Of a stretch of 46,109 bases of DNA, positions 1 through 8,812 are shown in pieces. Every line of letters starts with the position of its first letter. Within the stretch, counting starts at the first letter, position 1. A program made the translations under genes and the position numbers. Under the pieces are notes generated by a model. That model ran no database searches, was not told where the DNA came from, and saw only the letters and a list, made by a program, of their open reading frames with translations. This stretch comes from Chromatiales bacterium (GTDB lineage Bacteria; Pseudomonadota; Gammaproteobacteria; Steroidobacterales; GCA-2729495): NCBI GenBank assembly GCA_002729495.1, contig PBYE01000092.1, positions 1 to 46,109 of the forward strand, read 5' to 3'.

Positions 1-1328
1 GCCTCTTTATAGAGAGAATGCAGAACTATAGCTACGGCTACGACTACAAATACATACATGCGAAGGTAGGCGAATGAAAAAATTGTCATCAGGATAGCGC
101 ACGTTCCAATCGAAACCCTTAACGCTTTCGCAAGACTGGTATCGAAGTTTACGATATCAACTCTGCTAATAGGTGAAAGCAGTCTTGAGGCCCGGAACAA
201 ATACAAAATGAATGCAATCAATGCAACGATTCCACCCTCCAGCGCAATTCGCAGATAGAAACTGTCCAGGGTATACATACCAACAATCTCTGCAATATTT
301 CGCGCATAACCCCTGCCAAATACAGGATATTCTGCAACGTAGAGAGGCACCGTAATAAACTGCGTCCAGCGAGCTTCTGTGCTGCGCTGATATTCCTCGC
401 CGAAGAGTATCGCTTCGATTAGTCCGCTAGCAATAATATAAATCACAATAGCCACAAGTACGAAGCTGGCACTAAACAAGGCTCTTCGTCCTATACGGCT
501 CATATTGCGGGAAATAGTCCGGTAAAGGTACCAGCTAAAAATGGCAACCGTCGCACCAATGGCTGCTCTTGATCCCGTGAACAACGCGGTAGGAAGTGCC
601 ATTGCAACTGACATTGTGGCAAACAGCCGAGTCATCAGGCTGGTTGCATGCACAGACAGAAACATTGCCAGCGGTAAAAACAGGCAGAGTAAACCGGCAA
701 GTTTTAGGGGATTATCAAAAAAACCCATCGTACGATATCGTTCTTCGCGAGACTTTCCCTCCAGCATGGCATCTTCTGTTCGAGCAGTTTCATATTGAAT
801 CTCTATACTGGCGGGATATATGGAACCATCAGAATAAAACTCGTAAACAGATGCAAACTGGTTGGCGAGTAGCGAAACAAGCACCAGCGTCAGCAAGTTG
901 AGAATATCTTTCCTGTTGCGGACATAAGTAAAAACAAGTACGGCAATAAATATGCTAAGCAGCATTTCACTTATAAATGCAGCGATTGACCCCACATCAA
1001 TACGGCCGCTTACAAAATTACCCACAAGCCTGGCCAGGATAAACGCAACAAGCGAATACATGATCGGCTTATACCTGGCCATTAGAGCAAAACCGTGACG
1101 TATCTCCGCGGATCCCCAGAGAACGCGTAAAATGTAGATGCCAAAAAGGATAGACAGCATTGCTCGCTGACCGGTTAAGGCAAAGCCCTCACTGGAAAGA
1201 CCCAGGGACAAAAATTTTGGATAGACGGCGTAAAGCGTAACAGCCAGAAAAACGCCAGCACGATAGTGGACCAGGCTGATAACAGTATGGATACCTACTA
1301 CAGCAAAAAATATCAGTGTGATTTCCAC
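1..1328 (-). CDS. O-antigen polymerase/ligase-like membrane protein (Wzy/WaaL type), 3' end cut by window edge
   Basis: An open frame runs from a GTG at 1328-1326 to the left edge, giving 442 residues without a stop. The GTG overlaps the last base of the flippase TAG stop, which suggests translational coupling. The protein is very hydrophobic, with about ten likely membrane segments. A large soluble loop near the middle contains GSIYPASIEIQYETARTED, and a later loop reads EARWTQFITVPLYVAEYPVFG followed by a GRGY motif. This layout, with the conserved Arg/Gly-rich loop and a TGSRA segment, is typical of the Wzy_C / O-antigen ligase superfamily, which polymerises or transfers undecaprenyl-linked glycans in the periplasm. 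Its place directly after a Wzx flippase supports this. Polymerase and ligase cannot be told apart here. The start is a choice; the first internal ATG lies about 50 codons further in. Confidence 0.72.
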   Translation of the reverse strand, partial: MEITLIFFAVVGIHTVISLVHYRAGVFLAVTLYAVYPKFLSLGLSSEGFALTGQRAMLSILFGIYILRVLWGSAEIRHGFALMARYKPIMYSLVAFILARLVGNFVSGRIDVGSIAAFISEMLLSIFIAVLVFTYVRNRKDILNLLTLVLVSLLANQFASVYEFYSDGSIYPASIEIQYETARTEDAMLEGKSREERYRTMGFFDNPLKLAGLLCLFLPLAMFLSVHATSLMTRLFATMSVAMALPTALFTGSRAAIGATVAIFSWYLYRTISRNMSRIGRRALFSASFVLVAIVIYIIASGLIEAILFGEEYQRSTEARWTQFITVPLYVAEYPVFGRGYARNIAEIVGMYTLDSFYLRIALEGGIVALIAFILYLFRASRLLSPISRVDIVNFDTSLAKALRVSIGTCAILMTIFSFAYLRMYVFVVVAVAIVLHSLYKE

Positions 1329-2671
1329 TACCGGGGCCCTTCCTGCACACTTTTAGCCAGGCCAACCGGCAGGAAGCCAAGACGTTGCCAGACAAACACC
1401 GCGGCACTCATATTGGTTGCTACCAAGCTTGCGGCCACGGACCAGGCGGCACCTAATCCACCGTAGGCGGGGACAAGAACAAAGCAGCCCACGAGTATAG
1501 TTATGCCCCCTGCCAGGCTTGCGCTGCGATGATCCTGCTCATTTCCTGTCATTAGCAGCAGTGATCTTACCGGCCCGGTCACGACATTAACAACCTGGGC
1601 TGCCGCAAGCACCAACAGAATTTCAGCCGCTATCCTGAAATCGTCTCCAAATACGCTCATTATCAATTCCGGGAAAAGCACAATTGCTATAAGCATTGGC
1701 GCAGCCACAATAATCATCAACAAAGTTGCCTGCTGAGAAATCCTTCTCAGTGAGACAACATCACCCTCGTGCCATAGCGCCGCCATTTTTGGTGCGGCGA
1801 AGCTGTTTACCGGAATAAGGGCAAATGTAACAAGAGCTGCGATACGCCACGCAGCTGCAAACAAACCAGCATCTGTTTCCGTACTCCAGAATCCAAGGCA
1901 AATCAACGCAGCCCAGGGTTGCAGTACCTTGTTAACCAGATCGGATGGTATAAGCGTCAAGCCACTTGAAAAGAATTTTCTTGAATCATATTGGGTGCGC
2001 GGAAATCCGACAATTTTTGCCCGGCTAAGCCAGACTGTGGCGGCAAGAATTGCACCCAGAACACCTGCTCCTGTGTACGTAATTGCAATATTGCCCAGAG
2101 ACCAACTAAACGGTAATAGAACAATGGCAATTATGCTAAGTGTCGGTATCAGGGCCGATTGAAAATACAGCGCAAAAGCGATCCTTTTCTGAGATTGTAA
2201 ATACCGACAGTGCATCATTATCAAAGTGATCGGCAAGATACAAACCGCCAGAGTCTGCAGCGGATCTGCCAAAGCTGGTTTCAAAAACAGGGTTGTTGCT
2301 ATCCAGTAAGCGCCCGTATAAATCGCTACAGCGAATACCCCCGATATAGCAGAAACCAGTACAATTGAACGCCGATACAAAGCGCTAACATCGCCCCATC
2401 GGTCACTGGCAATCGCTGCTGCTGAGTAACGCACGATGGCATTGTCCAGACCCGCGCGACTAAGCACACTTATGGCCGAGACCACCGCAACAGCGAGAAA
2501 AAACAAGCCAGAGTCTGCTACTCCAAGGGTACGCGCAAGCAGGACGCTAAACGCCAATACTGCGCCGGCAGACAACACTCGCGCTGCTAATCCGGCAGCC
2601 GATGCTTTTACCAGCTCGCTTCCCTGGGCATCCAGATATTTTTTCTGGTGACTGGAGGGTAACGGAGTCAA
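1328..2671 (-). CDS. Wzx-type polysaccharide flippase (MATE/MOP superfamily)
   Basis: This 447-residue protein has about 12-14 predicted membrane helices and the length and hydrophobic pattern of the polysaccharide biosynthesis (RfbX/Wzx) family, which moves lipid-linked oligosaccharide units across the inner membrane. An early segment reads LLARTLGVADSGLFFLAVAV, matching the family's N-terminal GxxxFG-like region, and ETDAGLFAAAWRIAALVTF fits the repeat in the second half. The start is a TTG at 2671 that overlaps the TGA stop of the preceding Wzz reading frame, and the gene ends inside the GTG start of the polymerase/ligase gene. Three consecutive genes are thus coupled. Substrate specificity cannot be inferred from sequence. 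An alternative would be a lipid II flippase-like member, but the neighbourhood argues for an exopolysaccharide or O-antigen. Confidence 0.8.
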   Translation of the reverse strand: MTPLPSSHQKKYLDAQGSELVKASAAGLAARVLSAGAVLAFSVLLARTLGVADSGLFFLAVAVVSAISVLSRAGLDNAIVRYSAAAIASDRWGDVSALYRRSIVLVSAISGVFAVAIYTGAYWIATTLFLKPALADPLQTLAVCILPITLIMMHCRYLQSQKRIAFALYFQSALIPTLSIIAIVLLPFSWSLGNIAITYTGAGVLGAILAATVWLSRAKIVGFPRTQYDSRKFFSSGLTLIPSDLVNKVLQPWAALICLGFWSTETDAGLFAAAWRIAALVTFALIPVNSFAAPKMAALWHEGDVVSLRRISQQATLLMIIVAAPMLIAIVLFPELIMSVFGDDFRIAAEILLVLAAAQVVNVVTGPVRSLLLMTGNEQDHRSASLAGGITILVGCFVLVPAYGGLGAAWSVAASLVATNMSAAVFVWQRLGFLPVGLAKSVQEGPR

Positions 2672-3249
2672 AGACTAGGCCTTGGCAGCCACTTGCACGG
2701 ATGGCAGATCAACGGAAAGAACCAGGTATCCAACTCGGCCCTGATGAGCTTAAACGCATAAAGCAGGAAACTGGTAAACACGCCCAGAACAAGGCCGACA
2801 GCCAAGCCTACCGTGATACTCAATATTCGATTTGGCCGAACATATCGATCAGCATCCTAGGCATTCGAAAATAAAACCGGCAACAGGTTCTTGTCCTGGA
2901 TAAACTCGATGGTGAAATTTGGTGAACTTAAAGTGGCCATTCCTTCAGTAACCTTGTCCCTCCGGCCCATCCGGCTTAAACCCCCCAAACCCGGTAAAGA
3001 TGCAAAACGAGATACAAATGACGAGAGGCCGCCAGCTCCCGCCGAACTCTCGTCGGCTGGTGCGATCAATACTTCTGCCCGATAAACGGGTGCAGAAAGC
3101 ACTGCAATCAGAACTGCGAGTACGAACGCCGCAGCGGTTATTCCCCCGACAACCATTTTATAGGCCTGAAGAACACGAATAAGTTCGATAAACGTAAGTT
3201 CGTCGGCGCGTTTGACACGGCCCGGGGCCGACTCTACCTGATTATCCAT
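2668..3249 (-). pseudogene. Wzz/chain-length determinant protein, internally deleted and interrupted by an in-frame TAG
   Basis: The N-terminal 130 residues look like a Wzz-family protein: a short cytoplasmic start, a membrane helix around residues 34-52, then a periplasmic start with YRAEVLIAP and TEFIQDKNLLPVLF-like sequence (here TIEFIQDKNLLPVLF). The frame stops at a TAG (2857-2859). Continuing in the same frame gives about 62 further residues, with RPNRILSITVGLAVGLVLG and a second helix, then a TGA at 2668-2670. This matches the C-terminal helix of Wzz. Wzz proteins are normally about 320-350 residues with a long periplasmic coiled region between the helices, and that region is missing here. 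The best reading is an internal deletion plus a stop at or beside the join. Readthrough, or assembly error in a metagenome, remains possible. Upstream lies the SLBB protein, with a 27-bp gap. Confidence 0.7.
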
Positions 3250-3276
3250 TCCTGTTTCCTGACATTTCCAAGCGGA

Positions 3277-5817
3277 CTAATTATTTAGACCATTAACTGC
3301 GGCTACAGCGATTGCAAGATTGTAAATAACACCGGTTACGCCCGTCCAAAGTTGCAACCTGCTGACCTTCTGTGTGTCCAGCGGCACAACGATGGTATCG
3401 CCTGGCTGGACATTCATTGAATCGCCGCGGCCAAACCAGCCACTCCTGCCCGTGAACACGGCGCCATTGGAACGCACCAGGTAAGCCTGTTTTTCTGCCG
3501 CATTTATAGTCATTCCGCCACTCCTATCGATGTATCCATTCCTGTCTAGTCCCTTAACATATAAATGAGAAGTCGGAAACTGCACTTCCCCCAGTACGGT
3601 TACTTCCTGGGAAACGTCCGGGATCATTAACTGATCGCCTTCCTTCAGTAGTACTGCAGAATCCGGATCGTCAGGATTGGCCAACATAGCCTGCAGGTCG
3701 ATAACTAAACGACCGGTAGCTTGCGCACTACGCAGCTTCGATAGTAATGCTCCTCCCGCGCTTTGCGCCTGTTGGACCTGCATATCAGCGTTGGCCGCCT
3801 GCAGCGCAAGCGAAGCTAGGTCACTCTCTATTCGCTGGGTAAGCAATTCGATCTGCTCTTCTTCGCGCTCGCGCAGTTGTTCACGCAGAAAAATGCCACC
3901 CCTTAAGAATGCTTGTTCGGTCACCCCGCCAGCCCTTTCAATAACGGACGCGAGCGTGTCATTTGGATTGAAGGAATACTTACCTGGGAAACGTACTTCC
4001 CCGGTAATCTCGACGCTCAACTGATCGCGCCACTCCTGAAGTTCCCTAATCATCAACGAATCGTTTACATGCAGCAGAATGTCGGCATCAGGATCGCCGG
4101 CCAAAGCCGCCTCCGGATTGATTTGTATTACGCGCGTTTGACGTTTCGTACCCTCTACCACTTCGTGTCGTGCCAGTTCGGCGTTCAGCCGATAGGCAGC
4201 TTCACTAAGATTAGCACCCGCTCGTATCAAATCACTGACACGCATGCCCTGTTCATAGGGATAAGTACCAGGAGCGCGAACTCGGCCACCGATCGTAACC
4301 TTCTCGAAAGGTTTCTGCGATGTAGCCTGCAGATGCAAAGCTTCAAGCAAAGGTTGAATTGTTTCTGACCGGTTCGGGCTGAGGTTGAAAACCGTAACAA
4401 CGTCACGCGGCTGCAGTAAAACATTGTCCGATGACTCCGGATACTCAATGGCCATTTCCAGATCAGCTGAAAGCGCGCTTACCAGCCTTTCAGGCCCGGT
4501 TTCACGACGAATCAGAAGGTAGTTAATGTCAGCTTGTGGCCGTAAATCTGATGGCGAAGGAATCAAATCTGTTAGCCTCATGCCCTCATACCATTCAAAA
4601 ACACCAGGCCTAAGCACGTGTCGTGCAAGCCGCACACCGCTTATATAATGCTCAAGAATGGGCGGGATCAAAAGGATATCGCCTGTTTTGATTGTAGTCT
4701 GCAATCCACTAGACTCAGACAAGTCCAAATTAATGTACCCTCGTTCGAAGTGATCGCTGATTCTTTCAAGTCTTGAAAACTTTGGAAACGCATCTGGCCG
4801 AAAACCACCTGCTAGCCTTACAACATCCGCAACTGTTTTCTCGTTTTTCAGCTCATAAACCGCTGGACGTTTTACAAAGCCACCAACTCCTATTGTTGAG
4901 CCGATAGTCGGAATAAATATTGCATCACCCGGCTGTAGTCGAACATCCTGCTTTGTATCGCCGTTAATCAAAAGGTCATACAGATCGATAGTTTGTACAA
5001 GTTTCCCTTTGCGCTTCAATTGTATGTTGCGAAGAGAGCCTATTTCTTTTACACCGCCACTGACAAACAACGCATTGGTAATCGTGGACAGACCGCTTAC
5101 CGTGTAAGCGCCTGGTCGACGGGCTTCACCAAGCACGAATACCTGTATAGACCGTAAAGCGCCCATCGTGACTGAAACACTCGTTCCTAAAAGTTTTTCA
5201 GCCACGTAATCCAGAATACGTTCTTTTAGCTCTTGAAAATTAAGCCCCATGACATTGAGTGGGCCAACATTCGGAAAATTTATAGTGCCGTCACGAGTAA
5301 CTACTAAACTATATTGTCTGTTCTCTTTACCAAAAAGCTGAATTTCTACAGTATCGCCTGGGCCCAACAGATATCTTGGCGGGACGGGAATATCTGTTGC
5401 GGGTGCAAACGTTGTAGGCACTCCCTCGAAAAGATTGTATCCAAATGGCTCAAGAACGATATCCTGCATATAGAAGCTAATATCACTCGCCAACCAATCT
5501 TCCGGCGTTTGTGGCTCTTCGACTTCGAGGAGCTCTAAAAGCTCCAGAGGGCCCAGCCCTTGCAAAGATTGCAATGTGGAAATTGCGTCTTCTTCCCCTT
5601 TCGCTGGAAGAACAACCCGAGGAAAGGCTAGCGGTTTATCTTGGCCGTCAACATTGCCCCCATTTAGCAAAGATCCGATCACGGCCTCTCGTTCTTCCGG
5701 AGTCAGTCTCTGAAGCGCCTCAAGCTGAGCTTCAGAAATATTTTGACTAACCGCAGTCGAACAGATGAGACAAAAAATTGTCAACAAAATTGACTTGTAA
5801 TAATTCATTATTGGCAT
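3277..5817 (-). CDS. SLBB-domain polysaccharide export protein (Wza-like, long form)
   Basis: This 846-residue protein begins with a signal peptide (hydrophobic stretch ILLTIFCLICSTAVS, likely cut before QN). Around residues 145-225 is a Poly_export domain with YLLGPGDTVEIQLFG and RDGTINFPNVGPLNVMG. It is followed by several SLBB (ubiquitin-like beta-grasp) domains, recognisable from repeats such as VFVLGEARRPGAYTV, VGGFVKRPAVYEL, VTIGGRVRAPGTYPY, EITGEVRFPGKYSF and VTVLGEVQFPTSHLYV. Each marks the start of one domain, giving five or six in all. A Gln-rich helical insert sits near residues 620-680. The protein should form or line the outer-membrane export channel for an exopolysaccharide or capsule. 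It is the first gene of the minus-strand locus and is much longer than classical Wza (about 380 residues), which is normal for this multi-SLBB subgroup. A second ATG three codons downstream is an alternative start. Confidence 0.85.
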   Translation of the reverse strand: MPIMNYYKSILLTIFCLICSTAVSQNISEAQLEALQRLTPEEREAVIGSLLNGGNVDGQDKPLAFPRVVLPAKGEEDAISTLQSLQGLGPLELLELLEVEEPQTPEDWLASDISFYMQDIVLEPFGYNLFEGVPTTFAPATDIPVPPRYLLGPGDTVEIQLFGKENRQYSLVVTRDGTINFPNVGPLNVMGLNFQELKERILDYVAEKLLGTSVSVTMGALRSIQVFVLGEARRPGAYTVSGLSTITNALFVSGGVKEIGSLRNIQLKRKGKLVQTIDLYDLLINGDTKQDVRLQPGDAIFIPTIGSTIGVGGFVKRPAVYELKNEKTVADVVRLAGGFRPDAFPKFSRLERISDHFERGYINLDLSESSGLQTTIKTGDILLIPPILEHYISGVRLARHVLRPGVFEWYEGMRLTDLIPSPSDLRPQADINYLLIRRETGPERLVSALSADLEMAIEYPESSDNVLLQPRDVVTVFNLSPNRSETIQPLLEALHLQATSQKPFEKVTIGGRVRAPGTYPYEQGMRVSDLIRAGANLSEAAYRLNAELARHEVVEGTKRQTRVIQINPEAALAGDPDADILLHVNDSLMIRELQEWRDQLSVEITGEVRFPGKYSFNPNDTLASVIERAGGVTEQAFLRGGIFLREQLREREEEQIELLTQRIESDLASLALQAANADMQVQQAQSAGGALLSKLRSAQATGRLVIDLQAMLANPDDPDSAVLLKEGDQLMIPDVSQEVTVLGEVQFPTSHLYVKGLDRNGYIDRSGGMTINAAEKQAYLVRSNGAVFTGRSGWFGRGDSMNVQPGDTIVVPLDTQKVSRLQLWTGVTGVIYNLAIAVAAVNGLNN

Positions 5818-6255
5818 ATTGTTTGACGCTACTTTGTGAAGAACATTTCTTAAACAAAAATAAACCTAACGCGACGAAGGTCGGCCGCAAGATTCAAAAA
5901 TTACTTTAGGTATATTCTCTGCACTCGAAAAATGTAACTTTCTGGCAGAGCATCCGTCGGTGAAATTTCTTTACTATTAGTTACCCGCTCCTTTAAAAAG
6001 GCGGACATCTGTAGTTAACTTATCTGCTTTGGCGCCCCAGATTTTTATATTGTCTGGATTGCACACCGGTTTCTATTTTAGCATGGCTACCGTAGACACA
6101 GAAACATCCAAAGTGCTGTTTTATAATGTCTTTTGCATACCAAATATTGCATTTTGCTGCATTTTGAAATCAACTCGAGAGGCATACGAAGTTACGCTAA
6201 CTAGTTGATATTTATCATTTAAACTTGATGTTCGGGCAGTCCTATAAAAGCCATC
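5818..6255. other. Intergenic region between the bicupin gene end and the polysaccharide locus start
   Basis: These 438 bases are AT-rich compared with the flanking genes. The region lies upstream of the SLBB gene on the minus strand, so the promoter for the polysaccharide locus should be here. I could not identify a convincing -10/-35 pair, nor a JUMPstart/ops element. A short inverted repeat of CCTTT and AAAGG lies near 5992-6003. No coding region is evident. Confidence 0.4.
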
Positions 6256-7107
6256 CTACGGATGCCCGTGCCCCTCAATAGTCGTCCACTCGATCAGGTT
6301 AGGCTTCTCAGCATATAACTGGGCTGCCGCCCGCCGGGCGTTCTCGTCGGGAGTGGACCAGGGGTTGAAATGAAAATAGTTGTAGAGCTCGCCGTCTATC
6401 CTCGCGAGTGCAATACAGCCGTGTTTCGACCAGAAGCAGCCATGATTAATATACGGAGGTCGCCAGAAATAGCCTCCGGTTGGCAACTCACCAAATTGCA
6501 TCATCGAGCAGTCACCGTAAATGTGATATGCCTCTTCAGCGCAATCATGATACGAGATGTTGTCCTGCATGAACTCTGGCACCGCTGCGTACAAAAAGGT
6601 ATTTGCCTTTGTCGCAGGGTCCATGCGTAAAGACTTCACGGTAAAGCCACTCGCCACACCCGGGTTTCGACGTGCCGCACTTAACCAGGGTGCATCAAGG
6701 TATGCGTTGAGTGACACGTAGGCTTCGTGTAACGCCAACTCGTGATGTTCGTTGGATTCAACAAAGCTTGGCAAACCATCATTATAAAAAACCAGTGCTT
6801 CAAATCCGTCCGGTGATTTCATTGTGTCCTGGGCAACCCCGGCCGGTATAAACCAGTAATGCCCCCGTCCACAGGTCTGGTCGCCGATAATTACGCGGCC
6901 GTCGAGAATAAATATCTCGTAATCGGAATAACTCATGCCGGGTTGCCGGTAGTAACCCGCTTCGAATTTCATTTTCAGGCTGCAGGCACCCGTATCTGAG
7001 TCCAGGCTTAACACCTTGTAATGGCTGCCTTCCGGGAATCCGGGAAAACTGAAAGCCTTGTAGCCTTCATTCAGTTCTACATAGGGTTCGATATGCGGGC
7101 GTGCCAT
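6256..7107 (-). CDS. Bicupin-domain protein (DUF4437/ChrR-like), function unknown
   Basis: The 283 residues contain two cupin repeats. The first runs about residues 25-115, with SDYEIFILDGRVIIGD and a GHYWFIPAG second motif. The second runs about 155-245, with HDCAEEAYHIYGD, then GGYFWRPPYINHG. In the second repeat the His/Cys/Glu cluster and the later His of NHG are in the positions normally used for metal binding. The first repeat is poorer in metal ligands. There is no signal peptide, so it is probably cytoplasmic. It is the last gene of a minus-strand run (QueD, SnoaL-like, an 87-residue protein, this gene), three bases after its neighbour. Such bicupins often occur with aromatic or carboxylate catabolism. 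A Rieske oxygenase remnant just upstream would fit that, but the substrate is unknown. Confidence 0.72.
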   Translation of the reverse strand: MARPHIEPYVELNEGYKAFSFPGFPEGSHYKVLSLDSDTGACSLKMKFEAGYYRQPGMSYSDYEIFILDGRVIIGDQTCGRGHYWFIPAGVAQDTMKSPDGFEALVFYNDGLPSFVESNEHHELALHEAYVSLNAYLDAPWLSAARRNPGVASGFTVKSLRMDPATKANTFLYAAVPEFMQDNISYHDCAEEAYHIYGDCSMMQFGELPTGGYFWRPPYINHGCFWSKHGCIALARIDGELYNYFHFNPWSTPDENARRAAAQLYAEKPNLIEWTTIEGHGHP

Positions 7108-7110
7108 AAC

Positions 7111-7374
7111 TCAGAACACTACCTTGAAGGGTTTTTCAGGCTTTTCGGGCAGTTCGTCTGTCTCAATTTTTCTAAGCGCGTCGCAGTTGTAATTAAAGCC
7201 ACGCGTCTGAATACGTTCCAGGAATCCGTTTACCCAGCCTTCCCGCTCAGGCGCAAGGGCTTCCATTGCGGCAATTATTTCCTGGTGCCGTCGGGACTGC
7301 TCTGCCAGATTCTCATCCATCCACTGCTGCTCAGCATCGCTGCGAGTGGGTGATTGATCCTGAACTTTTGCCAC
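7111..7374 (-). CDS. Small conserved-looking protein of unknown function
   Basis: This 87-residue frame starts with GTG at 7374, with a GGGGAAA purine tract just upstream, and ends three bases before the bicupin start. It is hydrophilic, helix-prone and acidic, with WMDENLAEQSRRHQEIIAAM suggesting an amphipathic helix. It has no membrane segment, signal peptide or metal motif that I recognise. The tight spacing to the bicupin gene and the absence of a competing frame support it as a real gene, perhaps a partner of the bicupin. Confidence 0.6.
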   Translation of the reverse strand: MAKVQDQSPTRSDAEQQWMDENLAEQSRRHQEIIAAMEALAPEREGWVNGFLERIQTRGFNYNCDALRKIETDELPEKPEKPFKVVF

Positions 7375-7422
7375 TGCTTTCCCCGTGGATTGCTGAATCA
7401 GTGAAGCCTAACGTGTCATGTA

Positions 7423-7884
7423 TCAGCGCGGATAACCAGTTGGATTATCTGTATTGTCCGCCTGTGGATTCGAGTAATAAATAATCATGTGGCTGATTCG
7501 GTCGTTACGGTATTCAAAGAAGTTGCAGTTGTACAACTCCTGCGTACCTGCACCCGAATACAGACCATCTGGCTTAGGTTGCAGTCTGACCTTGAAGTAG
7601 CAGGCCGAGCGTTGCTGCTCGAGATCGACAAAGTGCTGGAAATCATCGAAGCGGGCATCGTAGTTACCGCAGAGATGCTCGTAGAACTCCATGAGTTCCG
7701 TATCGCCGCCACCGGATCCGGCAACAAATTCGCGTACAGGATTATCACCGTGGCGGATAACTACCCTGGCGCCGGACTCGAAACACTCGATAACGGAATC
7801 TATATTTCCTTCACTGACGTTGCCAAAATAGCGCTCTTCGACGAATGACCTGATGGATTCATGATTATCTAGGCTCATCGTCAT
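7423..7884 (-). CDS. SnoaL-like / NTF2-fold protein
   Basis: The 153 residues have the order typical of the SnoaL-like NTF2 superfamily: an N-terminal helix pair with VEERYFGNVSEGNIDSVIECF, then strands containing GARVVIRHG, a helix with ELMEFYEHLCGNYDARFDDF, and closing strands with ACYFKVRLQPK and YNCNFFEYRNDRISHMIIYY. Family members are small cone-shaped enzymes such as isomerases, cyclases and dehydratases, or ligand-binding proteins. The substrate cannot be predicted. The gene lies 48 bases upstream of the 87-residue gene and 14 bases downstream of queD, so it is probably co-transcribed. Start choice is between two close ATGs (codons 1 and 3). Confidence 0.65.
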   Translation of the reverse strand: MTMSLDNHESIRSFVEERYFGNVSEGNIDSVIECFESGARVVIRHGDNPVREFVAGSGGGDTELMEFYEHLCGNYDARFDDFQHFVDLEQQRSACYFKVRLQPKPDGLYSGAGTQELYNCNFFEYRNDRISHMIIYYSNPQADNTDNPTGYPR

Positions 7885-7898
7885 TGATAATACTAGCC

Positions 7899-8255
7899 CT
7901 ATTCGCCCTCGTACAAACAGCCGCTTGTACAGGTTTCATTCATAAGTACCTTGCTCAACTCGGGCAGCCGGGGCTTTAGCTGTTGCCATATCCAGCGGGC
8001 GAGAATCTCGGCCGTAGGATTTTCCAGTCCAGGAATATCATTCAGATAGTGATGATCGAGCTGCTCCCAGATTGGATTGAAGATACTTTTTACTTCTGAA
8101 TAATCAACGATCCAACCTGTATCATCTCCGACCGGGCCAGTCAGGAAAATAGTGCACTTGAACGAATGGCCGTGCAAACGACCACATTTATGTCCTTCTG
8201 CCACATTGGGAAGCCTATGGGCAGCTTCGAAAATAAATTCCTTATAAATTTCCAT
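7899..8255 (-). CDS. queD: 6-carboxy-5,6,7,8-tetrahydropterin synthase (QueD/PTPS family)
   Basis: QueD converts 7,8-dihydroneopterin triphosphate to 6-carboxy-tetrahydropterin in queuosine/7-deazaguanine synthesis. The 118-residue frame begins [16 protein letters not shown], the standard family start, so I place the start at the ATG at 8255 rather than the earlier in-frame codon at 8291. The zinc site is visible as the His of AAHRLP and the pair in GRLHGHSF, preceded by the catalytic Cys of HKCGRLHG. The downstream LDHHYLND segment carries the second catalytic His, and [12 protein letters not shown] provides the substrate-binding Glu/Cys end. Length matches the family. It is unusual to see queD in a run with a bicupin and a SnoaL-like gene rather than with queC/queE/folE. 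Confidence 0.92.
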   Translation of the reverse strand: MEIYKEFIFEAAHRLPNVAEGHKCGRLHGHSFKCTIFLTGPVGDDTGWIVDYSEVKSIFNPIWEQLDHHYLNDIPGLENPTAEILARWIWQQLKPRLPELSKVLMNETCTSGCLYEGE

Positions 8256-8342
8256 ATAAATCTCCAGAGTCTGATACGTACCGGCCGCCAAAACTAATGC
8301 CGCGGGCTATCCGGCTATCTAAGTGATTTCCGAACACCGGCA

Positions 8343-8757
8343 TTAGCCGGTCTCTGCCAACGGAACAGTTTTGTGCACCCAGTGCCCACTGTCCGCGCGG
8401 CCAGGCGAAGGAATAACGAGCACCTGGTCAAGCCTCATGTCGCGTGCTCGCCGTACGTCGATGCAGCCGAGTTGCTTCGCCATTTTATCAGCTTTAACTC
8501 GCTGCCCATAGATGACGGGGCCAACGGAGGCTGCAGGTAAGCTATTACTGCCCTGTCTTCATCAAAGCCCCAATCCATTGTTTTTTGCATAGCTTCGTCA
8601 TGCTCCGGCCCAGTCTGAAAATTTCTGAAATGCAGGTTGAACTGCCGTGTGTGTATCTCAAAATCATAGCCAGGCATGCGAATGCATACCGGTTCTTCTT
8701 CCAGTTCGCCAGATGCCGCTGTGATGTACCAGTTATTAATAATTACTCGTCACCTTA
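8343..8757 (-). pseudogene. C-terminal remnant of a Rieske-type ring-hydroxylating oxygenase, frameshifted
   Basis: An open frame from an upstream TGA near 8757 to the TGA at 8435 encodes EIHTRQFNLHFRNFQTG, then EDRAVIAYLQ, which resembles the C-terminal catalytic domain of VanA/PobA-like Rieske oxygenases. In that family, sequence like YFW-ARNF and EDKAVLEAQQ occurs at this place. The expected continuation is lost in this frame. Shifting frame near 8490-8500 gives KADKMAKQLGCIDVRRARDM followed by LDQVLVIPSPGR, which runs to a TAA at 8343-8345 and looks like a natural C-terminus. The Rieske cluster and most of the catalytic domain are absent. I therefore read this as a 5'-deleted, frameshifted remnant. 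Assignment to the family rests on pattern only. A short independent gene (80 residues from 8677) is the alternative. Confidence 0.42.
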
Positions 8758-8812
8758 GCTGGAAACATGCCCGGGGGTGGACAACCTCACCGAAACATAC
8801 GCACAAATAAAC

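Noticed and set aside
541-901. Plus-strand small frames near the left end
   Set aside because: They are opposite the polymerase/ligase membrane protein, whose long open frame on the minus strand is better supported.
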